A stretch of DNA of 64,000 nucleotides. Source: Streptomyces sp. PsTaAH-137 (GTDB lineage: Bacteria; Actinomycetota; Actinomycetes; Streptomycetales; Streptomycetaceae). The stretch spans positions 58,877-122,876 of the forward strand of contig NZ_QLLY01000024.1 of NCBI RefSeq assembly GCF_003259365.1. Reading direction: 5' to 3'. The notes beneath the pieces are model-generated. The model worked only from the letters and a program-made list of their open reading frames with translations. It was not told where the DNA came from and did not search any database. Positions 1-9,023 of the stretch are shown here, in pieces (within the stretch, counting starts at the first letter, position 1; every line of letters starts with the position of its first letter). The translations under genes were made by a program, and so were the position numbers.

Positions 1-683
1 ATGCCGGCGTAGTAGGCCTTGAAGGTCTTTTCGATGACCGGGTCGTCGTCGTAGACGAAGTAGCCCGGGTTCGGTGAGCCGATCATGTCGAAGTTCAGAT
101 AGCCGGCTATGTGTGCACGGTCGCTGGTGGTCAGTGAGTTGACGTAGTTCCGGGAGCCGATCATTCCCAGCTCCTCGGCCCCCCACCATGCGAATCGGAG
201 GTGCTTGACGGGCTTGAGCTGGGCGCGGGAGACGGCGAGCGCGGTCTCCAGGATCGCGGCCGAGCCCGACCCGTTGTCGTTGATACCCGGTCCGGCGGTG
301 ACGCTGTCGAGATGGGCCCCGGCCATGACGGTCCGGTTGGTGTCTCCACCGGGCCAGTCGGCGACCAGGTTGTAGCCGGTGCGGCCTCCGGAGGTGAACT
401 GGGCGACGGAGGTGGTGAATCCGGCCGCATCGAGCTTGGCCTTCACGTAGTCGAGGGATGCCTTGTAGCCGGGACGACCGTGCGCGCGGTTGCCTCCGTT
501 GGCGGTGGCAATGGATTGGAGCTGGGTCAGGTGCGCTTTGACGTTCGCCACGGAGATGTCGGGAGCTGCGACGACGGCGGGCGCGGTCACGGTCGCGCTC
601 GCTCCTGCGTCGGAGGCAGCTACGAGTCCGGCGGCGAGCAGCGTGGCGGCTGTTATTTGTGCGCGGGCAGAGAGAGAACGCAT
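1..683 (-). CDS. Secreted M28 zinc aminopeptidase (SGAP-like), 3' part outside window
   Basis: Exported metallopeptidase that removes N-terminal residues outside the cell. The first 227 codons are visible; the gene runs off the left edge. Residues 1-30 form a signal peptide (RS start, hydrophobic core, small residues before the likely cleavage). Family M28 metal sites are visible: GAHLDS near 122-127 (His124, Asp126), NDNGSG near 135-140 and the catalytic Glu pair in WWGAEELG near 167-173. The ATG is preceded by an AGGAG box at good spacing. Close in pattern to Streptomyces griseus aminopeptidase S. About 665 bases without a gene lie upstream. Confidence 0.93.
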   Translation of the reverse strand, partial: MRSLSARAQITAATLLAAGLVAASDAGASATVTAPAVVAAPDISVANVKAHLTQLQSIATANGGNRAHGRPGYKASLDYVKAKLDAAGFTTSVAQFTSGGRTGYNLVADWPGGDTNRTVMAGAHLDSVTAGPGINDNGSGSAAILETALAVSRAQLKPVKHLRFAWWGAEELGMIGSRNYVNSLTTSDRAHIAGYLNFDMIGSPNPGYFVYDDDPVIEKTFKAYYAG

Positions 684-1348
684 GTGGGGGGCTCCTGGTT
701 CCTCGGATGTGCCGCTGGAGGCACGGGGAAGCGAGCGGCCCGATGGTCCCGGGGGATCAGTTGAATGGTCAAGAGCGCATTCCGGTCACACATGTTCGAT
801 GTTCGGAGAGACTGTGTCTGAGGTCGTACTACGTGAGGCGCACGCAACCCAGTTATGTCCTGAACCTGTCAGCTTGTAGTCCGAGTCTCCCGTTCGCCGA
901 CCTAATGGCTGAGGCCGCCTGAGTACCCATCTGCGGGGAGAGACGGACCAGCCACGAAGGCAAAGCCTTTGGACTCGGAATCGCAGACCCTCACGCGAGG
1001 ACCGGCACAAGGGTCTGCGGCTCTTCCCCTCAACCCGCCGGGCGGATACGCGCGGCCGCCCGTTCCAGAGCCGAACCGACCAAGGGAGATGTTGATCCAT
1101 GAGCGGTCTCCCGCTGACGACGCTCATCGCCGTTAGGCCGCCGGATGCGGAAACAGCGGCTGCTTCAGGCGCTGCGCCTCTCCGCAGCGATCGCCGGCCC
1201 GCTGGTCCGGTGCTGTGTTGCTGCGGCTGTTCGGGGCATTCGGCGCTGGAGCGTCCGAGGCGCTGTCGGTGGTGGGTGACAGCATGGGCCGCTTGATCTG
1301 TACCCCGTCCCGTGTGATGGGGTTTTCGATGCTTCAAGGAGTTTGGGT
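684..1348. other. Non-coding stretch, HU leader at its right end
   Basis: No convincing gene in either strand. The last ~150 bases (about 1199-1348) are the leader of the HU gene and recur nearly unchanged at about 30292-30431, so this part is a repeat shared with the decayed HU copy. Confidence 0.5.
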
Positions 1349-1630
1349 ATGAACCGTAGTGAGCTGGTGGCCGCGCTGGCCGAGCGTGCCGAGGTAACGC
1401 AGAAGGACGCCGATGCCGTGCTGAACGCCTTCGCGGCCACGGTCGGCGACGTGGTGGCCAAGGGCGACGAGAAAGTCACTGTTCCAGGCTTCCTCACCTT
1501 CGAGCGGACCCACCGCGCCGCGCGCGAGGGGCGTAACCCTGCGACGGGCGAGGCGATGAAGATCCCTGCCGGTTACAGCGTCAAGGTGGCGGCGGGCTCC
1601 AAGCTGAAGGACGCCGCCAAGGGCAAGTAG
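1349..1630 (+). CDS. hupA: HU-family nucleoid-associated DNA-binding protein
   Basis: Small histone-like protein of 93 residues that bends and compacts DNA as a dimer. The start MNRSELVAALAERAEVTQ, the central VTVPGFLTFERTHR and the end SKLKDAAKGK match the short streptomycete HU (HupA type), without the Lys/Ala-rich tail of HupS. The ATG at 1349 follows AAGGAG at 1336-1341; a TTG two codons upstream is less likely. A strong hairpin lies just downstream. A degraded second copy lies at 30432. Family assignment is certain; whether this is the main chromosomal hupA or a paralogue cannot be told here. Confidence 0.93.
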   Translation: MNRSELVAALAERAEVTQKDADAVLNAFAATVGDVVAKGDEKVTVPGFLTFERTHRAAREGRNPATGEAMKIPAGYSVKVAAGSKLKDAAKGK

Positions 1631-1647
1631 GCCTGCACGCAGCGTGT

Positions 1648-1685
1648 GCAGAGGGGACTGCCCGAGGCCGGGCAGTCCCCTCTGC
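1648..1685 (+). terminator. Hairpin terminator after HU gene
   Basis: A 16-bp perfect stem (1648-1663 pairing with 1670-1685, 6-base loop) begins 18 bases after the HU stop codon. No T-run follows, which is usual for Streptomyces terminators. Confidence 0.75.
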
Positions 1686-2071
1686 GCGTCACAAGTCCAA
1701 CCGTTGAGCCCGGCACCACACCGACCAGCACCCCTCAAGCGGAGTGCACGCGGAGCGTGCGCTGGATGATGATGCGGCTTGGTTTCGGTGCTTGGGCCGT
1801 GTGCGTAAACCGTTCCTATCGGGCGTTCGGCGGGCGGTCGCGATGGAGATGCTGAACGCCGGTTGGGGTCCGCGCCGGCCATCGGCTGGCCATGCACTGC
1901 CCTGCTTTGGTGGTTGATCTCGTCACTGAGGCCCGATGCGGGCAAGTCTGACTGGGCGAGCGGGCCAAATTCACGAGTAGCGCGGCCTGTGTGCGGACCG
2001 GCGTGCGTGGCTGCGTGCGGCTAGGGTAAAGGGAATGCAAAGACGTGGTGCTTCGGGTAGAGGAGTGTTCG

Positions 2072-3022
2072 TTGACTGGCGAGAAGAGGACGGAGCTGCT
2101 CGACGGTCTGTTGGTGGACGAGTCGCGTCCGGAGCGGCCACTGCTGCTGGATGAGCGCGGGCGTCCGTTGCGGACGTGGCGGGAGAACTATCCGTATGCG
2201 ACCAGGCTGAGGCGGCAGGAGTACGAGCGACACAAGCGTCTGCTGCAGATCGAGCTGCTGAAACTGCAGAAGCACGTGCGCGACCAGGGGCTGCGCGTGG
2301 TGGTGGTGTGCGAGGGACGTGATGCCGCAGGCAAGGGCGGCACGATCAAGCGGTTCACCGAGCGGCTCAATCCCCGCGGTGCTCGTGTGGTGGCGCTGGA
2401 GAAGCCCACCGATCGGGAGGCAGGGCAGTGGTACTTCCAGCGTTACGTCAGCCAGCTGCCGGCGGCCGGGGAGATCGTGTTCTTCGACCGGTCCTGGTAC
2501 AACCGTGCCGGTGTGGAGCCGGTGATGGGTTTCTGTACGCCCGAGGAGCACCGGCACTTCCTGGACCAGGCCCCGTTGTTCGAACGCATGCTGACCGGCG
2601 ACGGGATCGTGTTGGTGAAGTTCTGGTTTTCCGTCTCGCGTGCCGAACAGCGCACCCGCTTCGCGATACGGCAGGTCGACCCGGTACGTCAGTGGAAGCT
2701 CTCCTCCACGGATCTGGCCTCTCTGGAGCTCTGGGACGCCTACACGCGGGCCAAGGTCGAGATGTTCCGCGCCACCGACACCGACTACGCGCCCTGGACT
2801 GTGGTGAAAACCAACGACAAGCGGCGTGGCCGACTGGAAGCGATGCGGCACCTGCTGACCCGCATCGACTATCAGGCCCGCGACGCCGAAGCGGTCGGCA
2901 AGCCGGATCCGCTGCTGATCGGGCCCGCCGACACCCTGCTGGAACCAGGAGAGGAGACGACCGATCTCTCCCCGAGCCGCCTCGCCGGCCCCACCCACCA
3001 AGGCCCCGGGCAACACCCCTGA
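2072..3022 (+). CDS. ppk2: Polyphosphate kinase 2 (PPK2 family)
   Basis: Transfers phosphate between polyphosphate and nucleotides. The P-loop EGRDAAGKGGT (about 81-91), the Walker B-like FFDRSWYNRAG (about 137-147) and the lid region with paired Arg residues are all present. I place the start at TTG 2072, which has GAGGAG at 2060-2065 six bases upstream, giving 316 residues; a GTG at 2045 in frame has no ribosome site. The last ~30 residues are Pro/Ser-rich and specific to this group. The DNA for this tail is repeated at about 30720-30860 and 32040-32161. Cytoplasmic; probably tied to energy or stress metabolism. Confidence 0.92.
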   Translation: MTGEKRTELLDGLLVDESRPERPLLLDERGRPLRTWRENYPYATRLRRQEYERHKRLLQIELLKLQKHVRDQGLRVVVVCEGRDAAGKGGTIKRFTERLNPRGARVVALEKPTDREAGQWYFQRYVSQLPAAGEIVFFDRSWYNRAGVEPVMGFCTPEEHRHFLDQAPLFERMLTGDGIVLVKFWFSVSRAEQRTRFAIRQVDPVRQWKLSSTDLASLELWDAYTRAKVEMFRATDTDYAPWTVVKTNDKRRGRLEAMRHLLTRIDYQARDAEAVGKPDPLLIGPADTLLEPGEETTDLSPSRLAGPTHQGPGQHP

Positions 3023-3084
3023 CCTGTTCGGCCAGCGGGACCACCGAGCCCTCCAGACATACCTGCGCCTGACAGAACATCTCC

Positions 3085-3226
3085 CTGGGAGCAGGATCGC
3101 GGGCAGGCAGTAAGCCCCCCGGCGTCCCTGGACGGATCTTCAGCAAGCCGTTCCGTAGCAGTTCCGAGGCCTGGGCCGCAGCGGTTCCGCCGGCCGTCGC
3201 GCCCGAGGCCACATGCCCTTATGGCC
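3085..3226 (+). pseudogene. Fragment of the small membrane-protein gene found intact at 32244
   Basis: These bases match 32349-32484 closely (the stretch coding the basic half of that small protein, ending in its His-Met-Pro sequence) but lack the start and membrane segment. The boundary sits directly after the repeated ppk2 tail, as if about 190 bases had been deleted. No complete reading frame remains. Confidence 0.75.
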
Positions 3227-3550
3227 CGACCAGACCTGACAGCGGGTCTGGCGGTAATCATCACGGGGGACGCGGAGTCCCGGTGACATGACCGCTGTCT
3301 CCCACCCCAAGCGCGGTCCGGGTCGCACCTCTACGCGACGCGTCGGCGTCCGCGTCGATTCGGGATCTGGGCGATGACCGCGGCATCATCTGGCGCCGCC
3401 CCACGGTGATGGGGCAGACCCGGTCAGGTCGGGATGTCATCGCAGCCAGGTCCTGAGGGCTTACCCGGCCCAGCCGCCCATCCCTACGTGAGCGTCCAGA
3501 TGTGGGGTCAAGTGGCTGCGAAGACGTGGCTCCCCGAGGAGTTTGCGGGG
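3227..3550. other. Gene-free stretch
   Basis: No gene, repeat or strong hairpin recognised. It separates the decayed fragment from the convergent TetR gene. Confidence 0.4.
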
Positions 3551-4135
3551 TCAGGACGTAGTGGGCCGGATGCGCAGGCCGTCGAGGATGAGGTCCAGCA
3601 GGCGGGCGGCGCGGGGGGCTGCGTCATCGCCCGGGGGGATGCGCCACAGGACGCTGAGCTGCAGCAGTACGTCTTCCGCGTCGAGGCCCGATTTCAGTTC
3701 TCCCGAGGCGGCGCCGGCATCGAGGAGAACCGAGATGGCGCGCAGGAAGGGGCCGTAGTTTTTGTCGTCGAGCCCGCCGTTCGTCGCCGCGTGGATGACC
3801 TCGGAGACGCCGTATTTGAGTTTTCCGTAGTGGGCCACTTCCTCGAACCATCGGCGCAGGGCGTCGAGGGGCGGGAGTTCGGTGACGAGGGTGTGTGCGA
3901 GGTCGATGACCTTCTGGATCTCGTGGTGGTAGAGCTCGATGATCAGGTCCTCGCGAGTGGGGAAGTGCCGGTAGAGCGTGCCCACCCCCACCCCCGCCTG
4001 TTTGGCGATCGCCGTCATGGAGGCGCCCGACGACGCGGCGAAGGCCTCGCCTGCGGCGGCGAGGATGCGCGTCCGGTTGTTCAGCGCGTCGGTGCGCTTG
4101 GCGCGGGCGGTAGGCGGGGTCATGGCTGGTCCCAT
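3551..4135 (-). CDS. TetR-family transcriptional regulator
   Basis: One-component repressor of 190-194 residues. The N-terminal helix-turn-helix is clear: RTRILAAAGEAFA, then MTAIAKQAGVGVGTLYRHF, then REDLIIELYHHE, about residues 20-70. The rest is the variable all-helical ligand domain. Two starts are possible (4135 and the Met four codons later, 4123); the second has a GGGACC box upstream. It is divergent from the SDR gene at 4232 and the 96-base gap holds two copies of a 14-base palindrome, so it very probably represses itself and that gene. Confidence 0.9.
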   Translation of the reverse strand: MGPAMTPPTARAKRTDALNNRTRILAAAGEAFAASSGASMTAIAKQAGVGVGTLYRHFPTREDLIIELYHHEIQKVIDLAHTLVTELPPLDALRRWFEEVAHYGKLKYGVSEVIHAATNGGLDDKNYGPFLRAISVLLDAGAASGELKSGLDAEDVLLQLSVLWRIPPGDDAAPRAARLLDLILDGLRIRPTTS

Positions 4136-4151
4136 CGGTCCGGTTGCAAAG

Positions 4152-4199
4152 CGGAAGGGCTTCCGTTACGTTCGAGGAGAAGTACCGGAAGGGCTTCCG
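4152..4199. promoter_or_regulatory. Tandem palindromic operator for the TetR regulator
   Basis: The 14-mer CGGAAGGGCTTCCG occurs at 4152-4165 and again at 4186-4199, 34 bases apart centre to centre. Each copy is an imperfect palindrome with CGGAAG / CTTCCG arms. Both lie between the divergent TetR and SDR genes, the expected place for a TetR operator. Confidence 0.75.
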
Positions 4200-4231
4200 C
4201 TTAATTTTGTCACACCCTGTGGAGGACAGTC

Positions 4232-5239
4232 ATGCCGGAAACGGTTCTGGTCACCGGAGGCACCGGCTACGTCGGCGGCTGGTGCATCGCCGAGCTGCTG
4301 CAGCGCGGCTACCGCGTACGCACCACGGTGCGGAGCCACAGCAAGGAACAGGCAGTGCGCGACGCAGTGGCCACGCAGACGGATCCGGGTGACCGGCTGG
4401 AGTTCGCTATCGCCGACCTGACCGCCGACGACGGCTGGGACACGGCCGTAAAGGACGTGCACTACGTCCTGCACGTCGCGTCTCCCATGGGCGGCGCGAG
4501 CACCGGCGATCCCGAGTCCCTCATCGCCCCCGCCCGGGACGGAGCCCTGCGCGTCCTGCGCGCCGCCGCCGAGGCCGGGGTACGCCGCGTGGTGATGACC
4601 TCCGCCGCGAACACCGCCAGCCCCTCCTCCTACGCCGAGGAAGGTGTCACCGACGAGACCCTGTGGACCGACCCCGACGACCCGACCCTGATCCCCTACC
4701 GCCGCTCCAAGACGCTCGCCGAGCGCGCCGCCTGGGACTACATGGCCACCTACGACGGCCCCACCGAACTCGCCACCATCCTGCCCGGCGCCGTCTTCGG
4801 CCCGATCCTGGCCACCAGCACCATCGGCTCCGTCGGACTCGTCCAGCAGATGCTCACCGGCACCATGAGCGGCGTACCCCGCATCGGCCTGGAGATCGTG
4901 GACGTCCGCGACCTCGCCGACATCCACATCCGCGCCCTGACCTCACCCCGGGCCGCGGGCGAACGCTTCCTCGCCACGGGCGAGTTCACCTGGATGCGGG
5001 ACATGGCCCGCGCCCTCAAGGAGGAGCTCGGAGAGGACGGCCTACGGGTCTCCGACCAGGAGATCCCCGACGACGTCGTCCGCGCCAACCCCGCGATGGG
5101 TGAGATCGCCCCCGCGCTCGGGCGCCGCAACCGGCACAGCACGGCCAAAGCGCGCACCGTCCTCGACTGGACACCGCGCCCGGCCCGCGAGAGCGTGGTC
5201 GACTGCGCCCGCAGCCTGCTCGCCCACGGCGCCGCATAG
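4232..5239 (+). CDS. NAD-dependent epimerase/dehydratase, extended SDR (dihydroflavonol reductase-like)
   Basis: NAD(P)-dependent oxidoreductase of 335 residues. The nucleotide-binding GGTGYVGGW (9-17), TSAAN (Ser near 134) and YRRSK (Tyr156, Lys160) give the Ser-Tyr-Lys triad of extended SDRs. The likely substrate is a small carbonyl compound; the exact one cannot be told. The ATG follows a GGAGG box 6 bases upstream. The tandem operator upstream suggests induction by the ligand of the neighbouring TetR protein. The next gene follows in the same direction after 67 bases and may be co-transcribed. Confidence 0.9.
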   Translation: MPETVLVTGGTGYVGGWCIAELLQRGYRVRTTVRSHSKEQAVRDAVATQTDPGDRLEFAIADLTADDGWDTAVKDVHYVLHVASPMGGASTGDPESLIAPARDGALRVLRAAAEAGVRRVVMTSAANTASPSSYAEEGVTDETLWTDPDDPTLIPYRRSKTLAERAAWDYMATYDGPTELATILPGAVFGPILATSTIGSVGLVQQMLTGTMSGVPRIGLEIVDVRDLADIHIRALTSPRAAGERFLATGEFTWMRDMARALKEELGEDGLRVSDQEIPDDVVRANPAMGEIAPALGRRNRHSTAKARTVLDWTPRPARESVVDCARSLLAHGAA

Positions 5240-5306
5240 AAGGCGCAGAGTGCCGGCCCGGCCTGGCCCCACCGTCGTACCCACCCATGGATGAGGGAAG
5301 CGCCCA

Positions 5307-5975
5307 GTGCACGTACTCATGCTCGGCGCCACCGGCATGGTCGGCCACGGCATGCTCCATGCCTGCATCGCTGACGACAGCGTCGACGCCGTCACCGTCG
5401 TCGCCCGCCGCAAGCCTGCTCTGACCCACCCCAAGGTCCGTGTACTGCTCCACCAGGACTTCACCGACCTGACCCCACTCCGTGAAGAACTCCAGGAGGT
5501 CGACGCCTGTCACTACGCGATCGGCACCTCGTCCGCAGGTGTCACGGAAGCGGACTACACACGTGTGACCCGCGACTACGCCCTCGCGGCAGCGCACATC
5601 CTCCTGGAAGCGGGCAACAGGCCGGCCTTCATCTACGTCTCCGGACGCAGCGCCGACAGCACAGGGAAAAGCTCAGTGATGTGGGCGCGCGTCAAGGGCG
5701 CGGCCGAAAACGCACTCCTGGCCCTTCCGATGCGCACCCACATCCTCCGGCCCGGCTACATCCGTCCCCTCAACGGCGCCCGCGCCTCCTCTGCTTCGGC
5801 ACAGGCGTTCTACACGCTGACCAGTCCACTCTTCCCGGTGCTGCGCCGGGTATTTCCCGACTGGGCCACGTCGACCGAGGCCATCGGGCGCGCGGCGATC
5901 GCCCTCGACCATCCCGAGAACACGGAACCCGCCATCCTGACCAGCCGTGACATCAACCGGCTTGCCGGCATGTGA
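5307..5975 (+). CDS. NAD(P)-binding protein, atypical SDR
   Basis: Protein of 222 residues with a Rossmann start (LMLGATGMVGHGM, about 4-16), VVARRKPAL after the second strand and a YVSGRSADS segment. It resembles atypical SDRs such as the NmrA/HSCARG-like or epimerase-like Streptomyces proteins that lack the classical YxxxK. The GTG start has a GAGGGAAG box. It probably forms a TetR-controlled pair with the SDR gene upstream. Specific reaction unknown. Confidence 0.8.
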   Translation: MHVLMLGATGMVGHGMLHACIADDSVDAVTVVARRKPALTHPKVRVLLHQDFTDLTPLREELQEVDACHYAIGTSSAGVTEADYTRVTRDYALAAAHILLEAGNRPAFIYVSGRSADSTGKSSVMWARVKGAAENALLALPMRTHILRPGYIRPLNGARASSASAQAFYTLTSPLFPVLRRVFPDWATSTEAIGRAAIALDHPENTEPAILTSRDINRLAGM

Positions 5976-6157
5976 CCTCATGCATCCGGCACGCCGTAGG
6001 GGTATCGCCAGCATCTGGAACCTGTGGAGTTCCCGCGCTATCGGGCACGGGAGGGGCGCGGGTGCCTCCTGATGTGTGCAGCCCTGTGGAACTTCCGCTC
6101 GCGCCAGGGAACACTGGTTTGTGGACTCGTCCGTCTGCTGGTTGTGGGAGGAAGAGC

Positions 6158-6577
6158 GTGGATGATGCCGTTGATCCGACTCAGCCTCTCTCAAGCGAGC
6201 GGGCCCAGCAGGACTCGGAACCCGTCAGAGCGCGAATCATCGAGATGCGAACCTGGGTAGCGGATCTGCGGGTCAGGGATCGCGAAATGCGGTCTCTGGC
6301 TGTGGAGATGAGGCTCATCGCGCAGGACATGTGTCGGCGGTGCTCTGAGCTGACCGATGTCTCCTGTCCCTCCGGTCGGGGGACGCGTCCCGATGCCGAG
6401 TTGAACGCCATGGTTGATCAGGCAACCGGCGTCGTTTCCGCGAAACTGGGCTGTGCAATCCCCGAGGCCCTCGCGCACCTCCAGGAGATGAGTCACAGGC
6501 AGGGGCAGACTCTCGGTGTCGTCGCTCATCATGTTGTGGAGACCAAGAACGTGAGCCTCGGTGGGCCGAGGCCCTGA
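6158..6577 (+). CDS. ANTAR-domain protein (putative RNA-binding antiterminator)
   Basis: The C-terminal ~60 residues (ELNAMVDQATGVVSAKLG, then PEALAHLQEMSHRQGQTL) match the three-helix ANTAR domain, which binds dual hairpins in nascent RNA. The N-terminal half is a short Arg/Glu-rich helix that could form a coiled coil (residues about 20-55). I choose GTG 6158, which has GGAGGAAGAG directly upstream, giving 139 residues; the open frame further upstream lacks coding character. No GAF or response-regulator receiver domain is attached, so the input signal is unclear. Confidence 0.8.
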   Translation: MDDAVDPTQPLSSERAQQDSEPVRARIIEMRTWVADLRVRDREMRSLAVEMRLIAQDMCRRCSELTDVSCPSGRGTRPDAELNAMVDQATGVVSAKLGCAIPEALAHLQEMSHRQGQTLGVVAHHVVETKNVSLGGPRP

Positions 6578-6917
6578 TGCCCATGCCCGCGCGCTTGGTG
6601 CGTGCTCGCCCTGGCCCGGCCTGGCCTGGCCCGGCTCGCTCAGGCGTGGCCCGCCCGCCACCGTGCCGGGCGCAAGGTCGCCGACGCGATGAGGCCACCA
6701 TGGTCCCGCTGCTGGCCGCGGGCCTCCTGACCATGGTGGCCTCCCAGCTCCCCAAACTCGGCGTCTCGCGAACGTGGCTTGTGGCGTGCCGTTCCAGGTC
6801 CTGTTCCTGCTCGTGATGGCACCTGCGGGACTCGCGGTCAGCCGCCCTTCTGCTGTCGCCTCGACCGCGGCCCAGCGAGCCGTGGACGCCGTGGACGCCG
6901 AGGGCGGCAACAGGGCG
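6578..6917. other. Gene-free GC-rich stretch
   Basis: Contains runs of GGCCTGGCCC-type short repeats around 6608-6635 but no reading frame with a ribosome site or recognisable product. Confidence 0.4.
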
Positions 6918-6948
6918 AAGCCCCGGACCGTTCACCGGTCCGGGGCTT
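6918..6948 (-). terminator. Hairpin terminator of the lamin-tail protein gene
   Basis: A 13-bp perfect stem (6918-6930 with 6936-6948, 5-base loop) lies 28 bases past the stop of the minus-strand gene at 6976. It can also stop transcripts arriving from the left. Confidence 0.75.
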
Positions 6949-6975
6949 GGTCACCTCACATGTCTTATCAGCGGT

Positions 6976-8409
6976 TCAGCAGGTGATGGTGCCCCGGCGC
7001 AGGGCGTGGCCGCCGTCGTTGGAGTCGTCGGACCAGTAGACCGGCTTGGATCCGGACACGCACTCGTCGGCGCCGGCGACGGAGAAGCCCTCATTGTTGT
7101 AGTTCGGCATACCGGTCGGGCGGTTGTAGACGGCGGTGGTGGTGAAGGCGCCGCTGGCGTTGATCTTCAGGGTGCGGTGCTGGCCGTCGCAGGTGTCGTC
7201 ACACACTGCCCACAGCCGTGAAGCCTGGGGCTCCCACTGCAGTTCCATCACCCCCGACATGCCGCTGCTGAACGAGGCCACGCGGGTGAAGGTGCCGGAG
7301 TCGGCCAGAACGTAGCCGTAGATCATGCCGGTGCCCTCGACGCCGACGAAGAACACGCCGCTGTTGTGCGCGGCGTAGCGGGCCGGGTCGTAGGCCGCGC
7401 CGGTCGAGGCGTCCTTGAACCCGCCGCTGGTCAGCGCGGTGTCCGGGATCCAGGTGATCCCCTCGAGTCCGAGGTTGGAGCCGGTCGAGGGCAGATCGGA
7501 GGTGAGGTTCCACTCCTTGGCGGCGGTCAGTGACGAACCGGAGCCGCTGACGTCGTACTTGAGGACCGACAGCCGGCTGGTGCCGGAGGCGTCGCCGTTG
7601 CGCTCGCTGGCGACGAATGCTCCGCCGGCCGAACCGGCGCCGGTCAGGGTGACGCCCTCACTGTCGGGGCTGCCCGACCCGCCGGGGAAGCGCAGGGTCT
7701 TGCCGGAGGACCAGCTGCCTGCCGTGTCGGGCTTCCAGTTGGCGGAGCCGTCACGGACCAGACGCCACAGCTTCCCGCTGTTCTGCGCGCCCCACAGGAC
7801 GTTGCCCTCCTGGTAGAGGCCGCTGAGGTCCTCGCCGAAGACCTTGGAACCGTCCGCGGTCGTCACACTGCTGCCGCCGGGCCACGCCACGGGCGACGTC
7901 GAGCCACCGCCACCACCACCGGTTCCGCAGCTGTTGGCGCTGCCCAGGGTCAGCGTGGCCACCTGCTTGAAGGCACCGGTGCCGTCCGCGCAGCGCGACC
8001 ACGAGGCGTCGGAGTGGTCGCTCCAGGAGAAGCTGTCGACCAGCGTCGTGCCGTCGGCGAGGTAGAGACGAGCCTCATCCTTCGAGCCGAGGCCGAATTT
8101 GCCGCTGACGTCGAACGCCCGGAACGCGCCCGGGGCCAGCGTGGTTCCCGAAGCGATCTTGTACGAGTGGCTCTTGTCGTCGTCCTTGAGGATCCAGCCC
8201 GAGACGTCCACTGTGGCGGCGCCCTTGTTGTACAGCTCGATCGAGTCGTTGACGTCTCCGGTGGTGACGACCTCGTTGACCCGGACGTCGTCCGCCGCGG
8301 CCGCGTGGGCCGCGGGGACACCGGTGAGCGCGCCCGCGGCGATGAGCGGTGCTGCGACGAGGAGACGGGAAAGAGCACGACGCCGACGGCGAACGGGCGA
8401 TGCGGTCAC
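6976..8409 (-). CDS. Secreted lamin-tail-domain protein
   Basis: Exported protein of about 477 residues. The Arg-rich start (VRRRRRALSRLL), a hydrophobic core and AAHAAAA form a signal peptide (about 1-37). Residues ~38-150 match the lamin-tail fold (VRVNEVVTTGDVNDSIELYN, DVSGWIL). A poly-Gly linker near 155 leads to a ~300-residue beta-rich region with repeated WR/GLEGITWIP and VMELQWEP blocks, resembling streptomycete secreted esterase- or phytase-like propellers. I place the start at GTG 8409; longer versions add a non-signal-like extension. Function unknown, probably extracellular binding or hydrolysis. Confidence 0.85.
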   Translation of the reverse strand: MTASPVRRRRRALSRLLVAAPLIAAGALTGVPAAHAAAADDVRVNEVVTTGDVNDSIELYNKGAATVDVSGWILKDDDKSHSYKIASGTTLAPGAFRAFDVSGKFGLGSKDEARLYLADGTTLVDSFSWSDHSDASWSRCADGTGAFKQVATLTLGSANSCGTGGGGGGSTSPVAWPGGSSVTTADGSKVFGEDLSGLYQEGNVLWGAQNSGKLWRLVRDGSANWKPDTAGSWSSGKTLRFPGGSGSPDSEGVTLTGAGSAGGAFVASERNGDASGTSRLSVLKYDVSGSGSSLTAAKEWNLTSDLPSTGSNLGLEGITWIPDTALTSGGFKDASTGAAYDPARYAAHNSGVFFVGVEGTGMIYGYVLADSGTFTRVASFSSGMSGVMELQWEPQASRLWAVCDDTCDGQHRTLKINASGAFTTTAVYNRPTGMPNYNNEGFSVAGADECVSGSKPVYWSDDSNDGGHALRRGTITC

Positions 8410-8726
8410 TGGTGTCCATCCTGAAGTTGTCGGGGGCAAGGTGGGCAGGGCCGACGGTCCCGCCCCGCACCGAACGGAACTCCTCCACCCAGGGGGACAG
8501 CCTGCGAACGGTTGGCGAAATCCAACGGACCGGGCCCAGGACGGAATGGGCCCGGACGCGTCACGTGCCCACTGACACTCCGCCAACGTGTCAACAGGTA
8601 CGGCCGTTCACCCAACAGCCCAGAGCTGTCGTCGGCCTGCTTCCAGGCGGGCAACTCATCGCCCCTGGGGCGTCGGTGGGGCATCACGGCGCGGTGCTGT
8701 GCGAGCGTGGTCAAGCAGCGCGAGCC
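8410..8726. other. Gene-free stretch upstream of the lamin-tail gene
   Basis: Likely holds the promoter of the minus-strand secreted-protein gene. No other feature recognised. Confidence 0.35.
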
Positions 8727-8966
8727 GTGTGCTTGCATCTGGCCTTCGCGGGCGGGACGACCTGGGAGAAGTCCCGGCGGCTGGCCGGCACGAGCGTGCG
8801 CGGCGAGGACCTGGTGCCGACCGCCGCCGCTCCACAGCAGAGCACCCTCGACCCGGTCCGCGAGGCGAGACTGCGCGCGGAGCAGGCACTCGTCGGCGCC
8901 AACCGCCGCTTCGGACCGGGCGCGGTCGGCCCTGCAACCCTGCTTGGCAAGGCCTTCTATGGGGGC
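8727..8966 (+). pseudogene. Remnant of a DNA polymerase IV (DinB-like) C-terminus
   Basis: One frame reads LHLAFAGGTTWEKSRRLAGT, then GEDLVP, then REARLRAEQALVGANRRFGP with GAVGPATLL. These are the landmarks of the little-finger and tail of streptomycete DinB-type translesion polymerases, in the right order but with an internal gap and no catalytic domains upstream. No start codon or ribosome site. Best read as a gene relic. Confidence 0.55.
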
Positions 8967-9023
8967 AACTGCGTAGCCACGGAGTACACCAACACCAGTA
9001 CAAGGCCGAAAGCCATCATCCAG

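Noticed and set aside
2021..3016. 331-codon minus-strand frame opposite ppk2
   Set aside because: It mirrors the PPK2 gene, lacks a ribosome site and has no recognisable motif; long antisense frames are common in GC-rich DNA.
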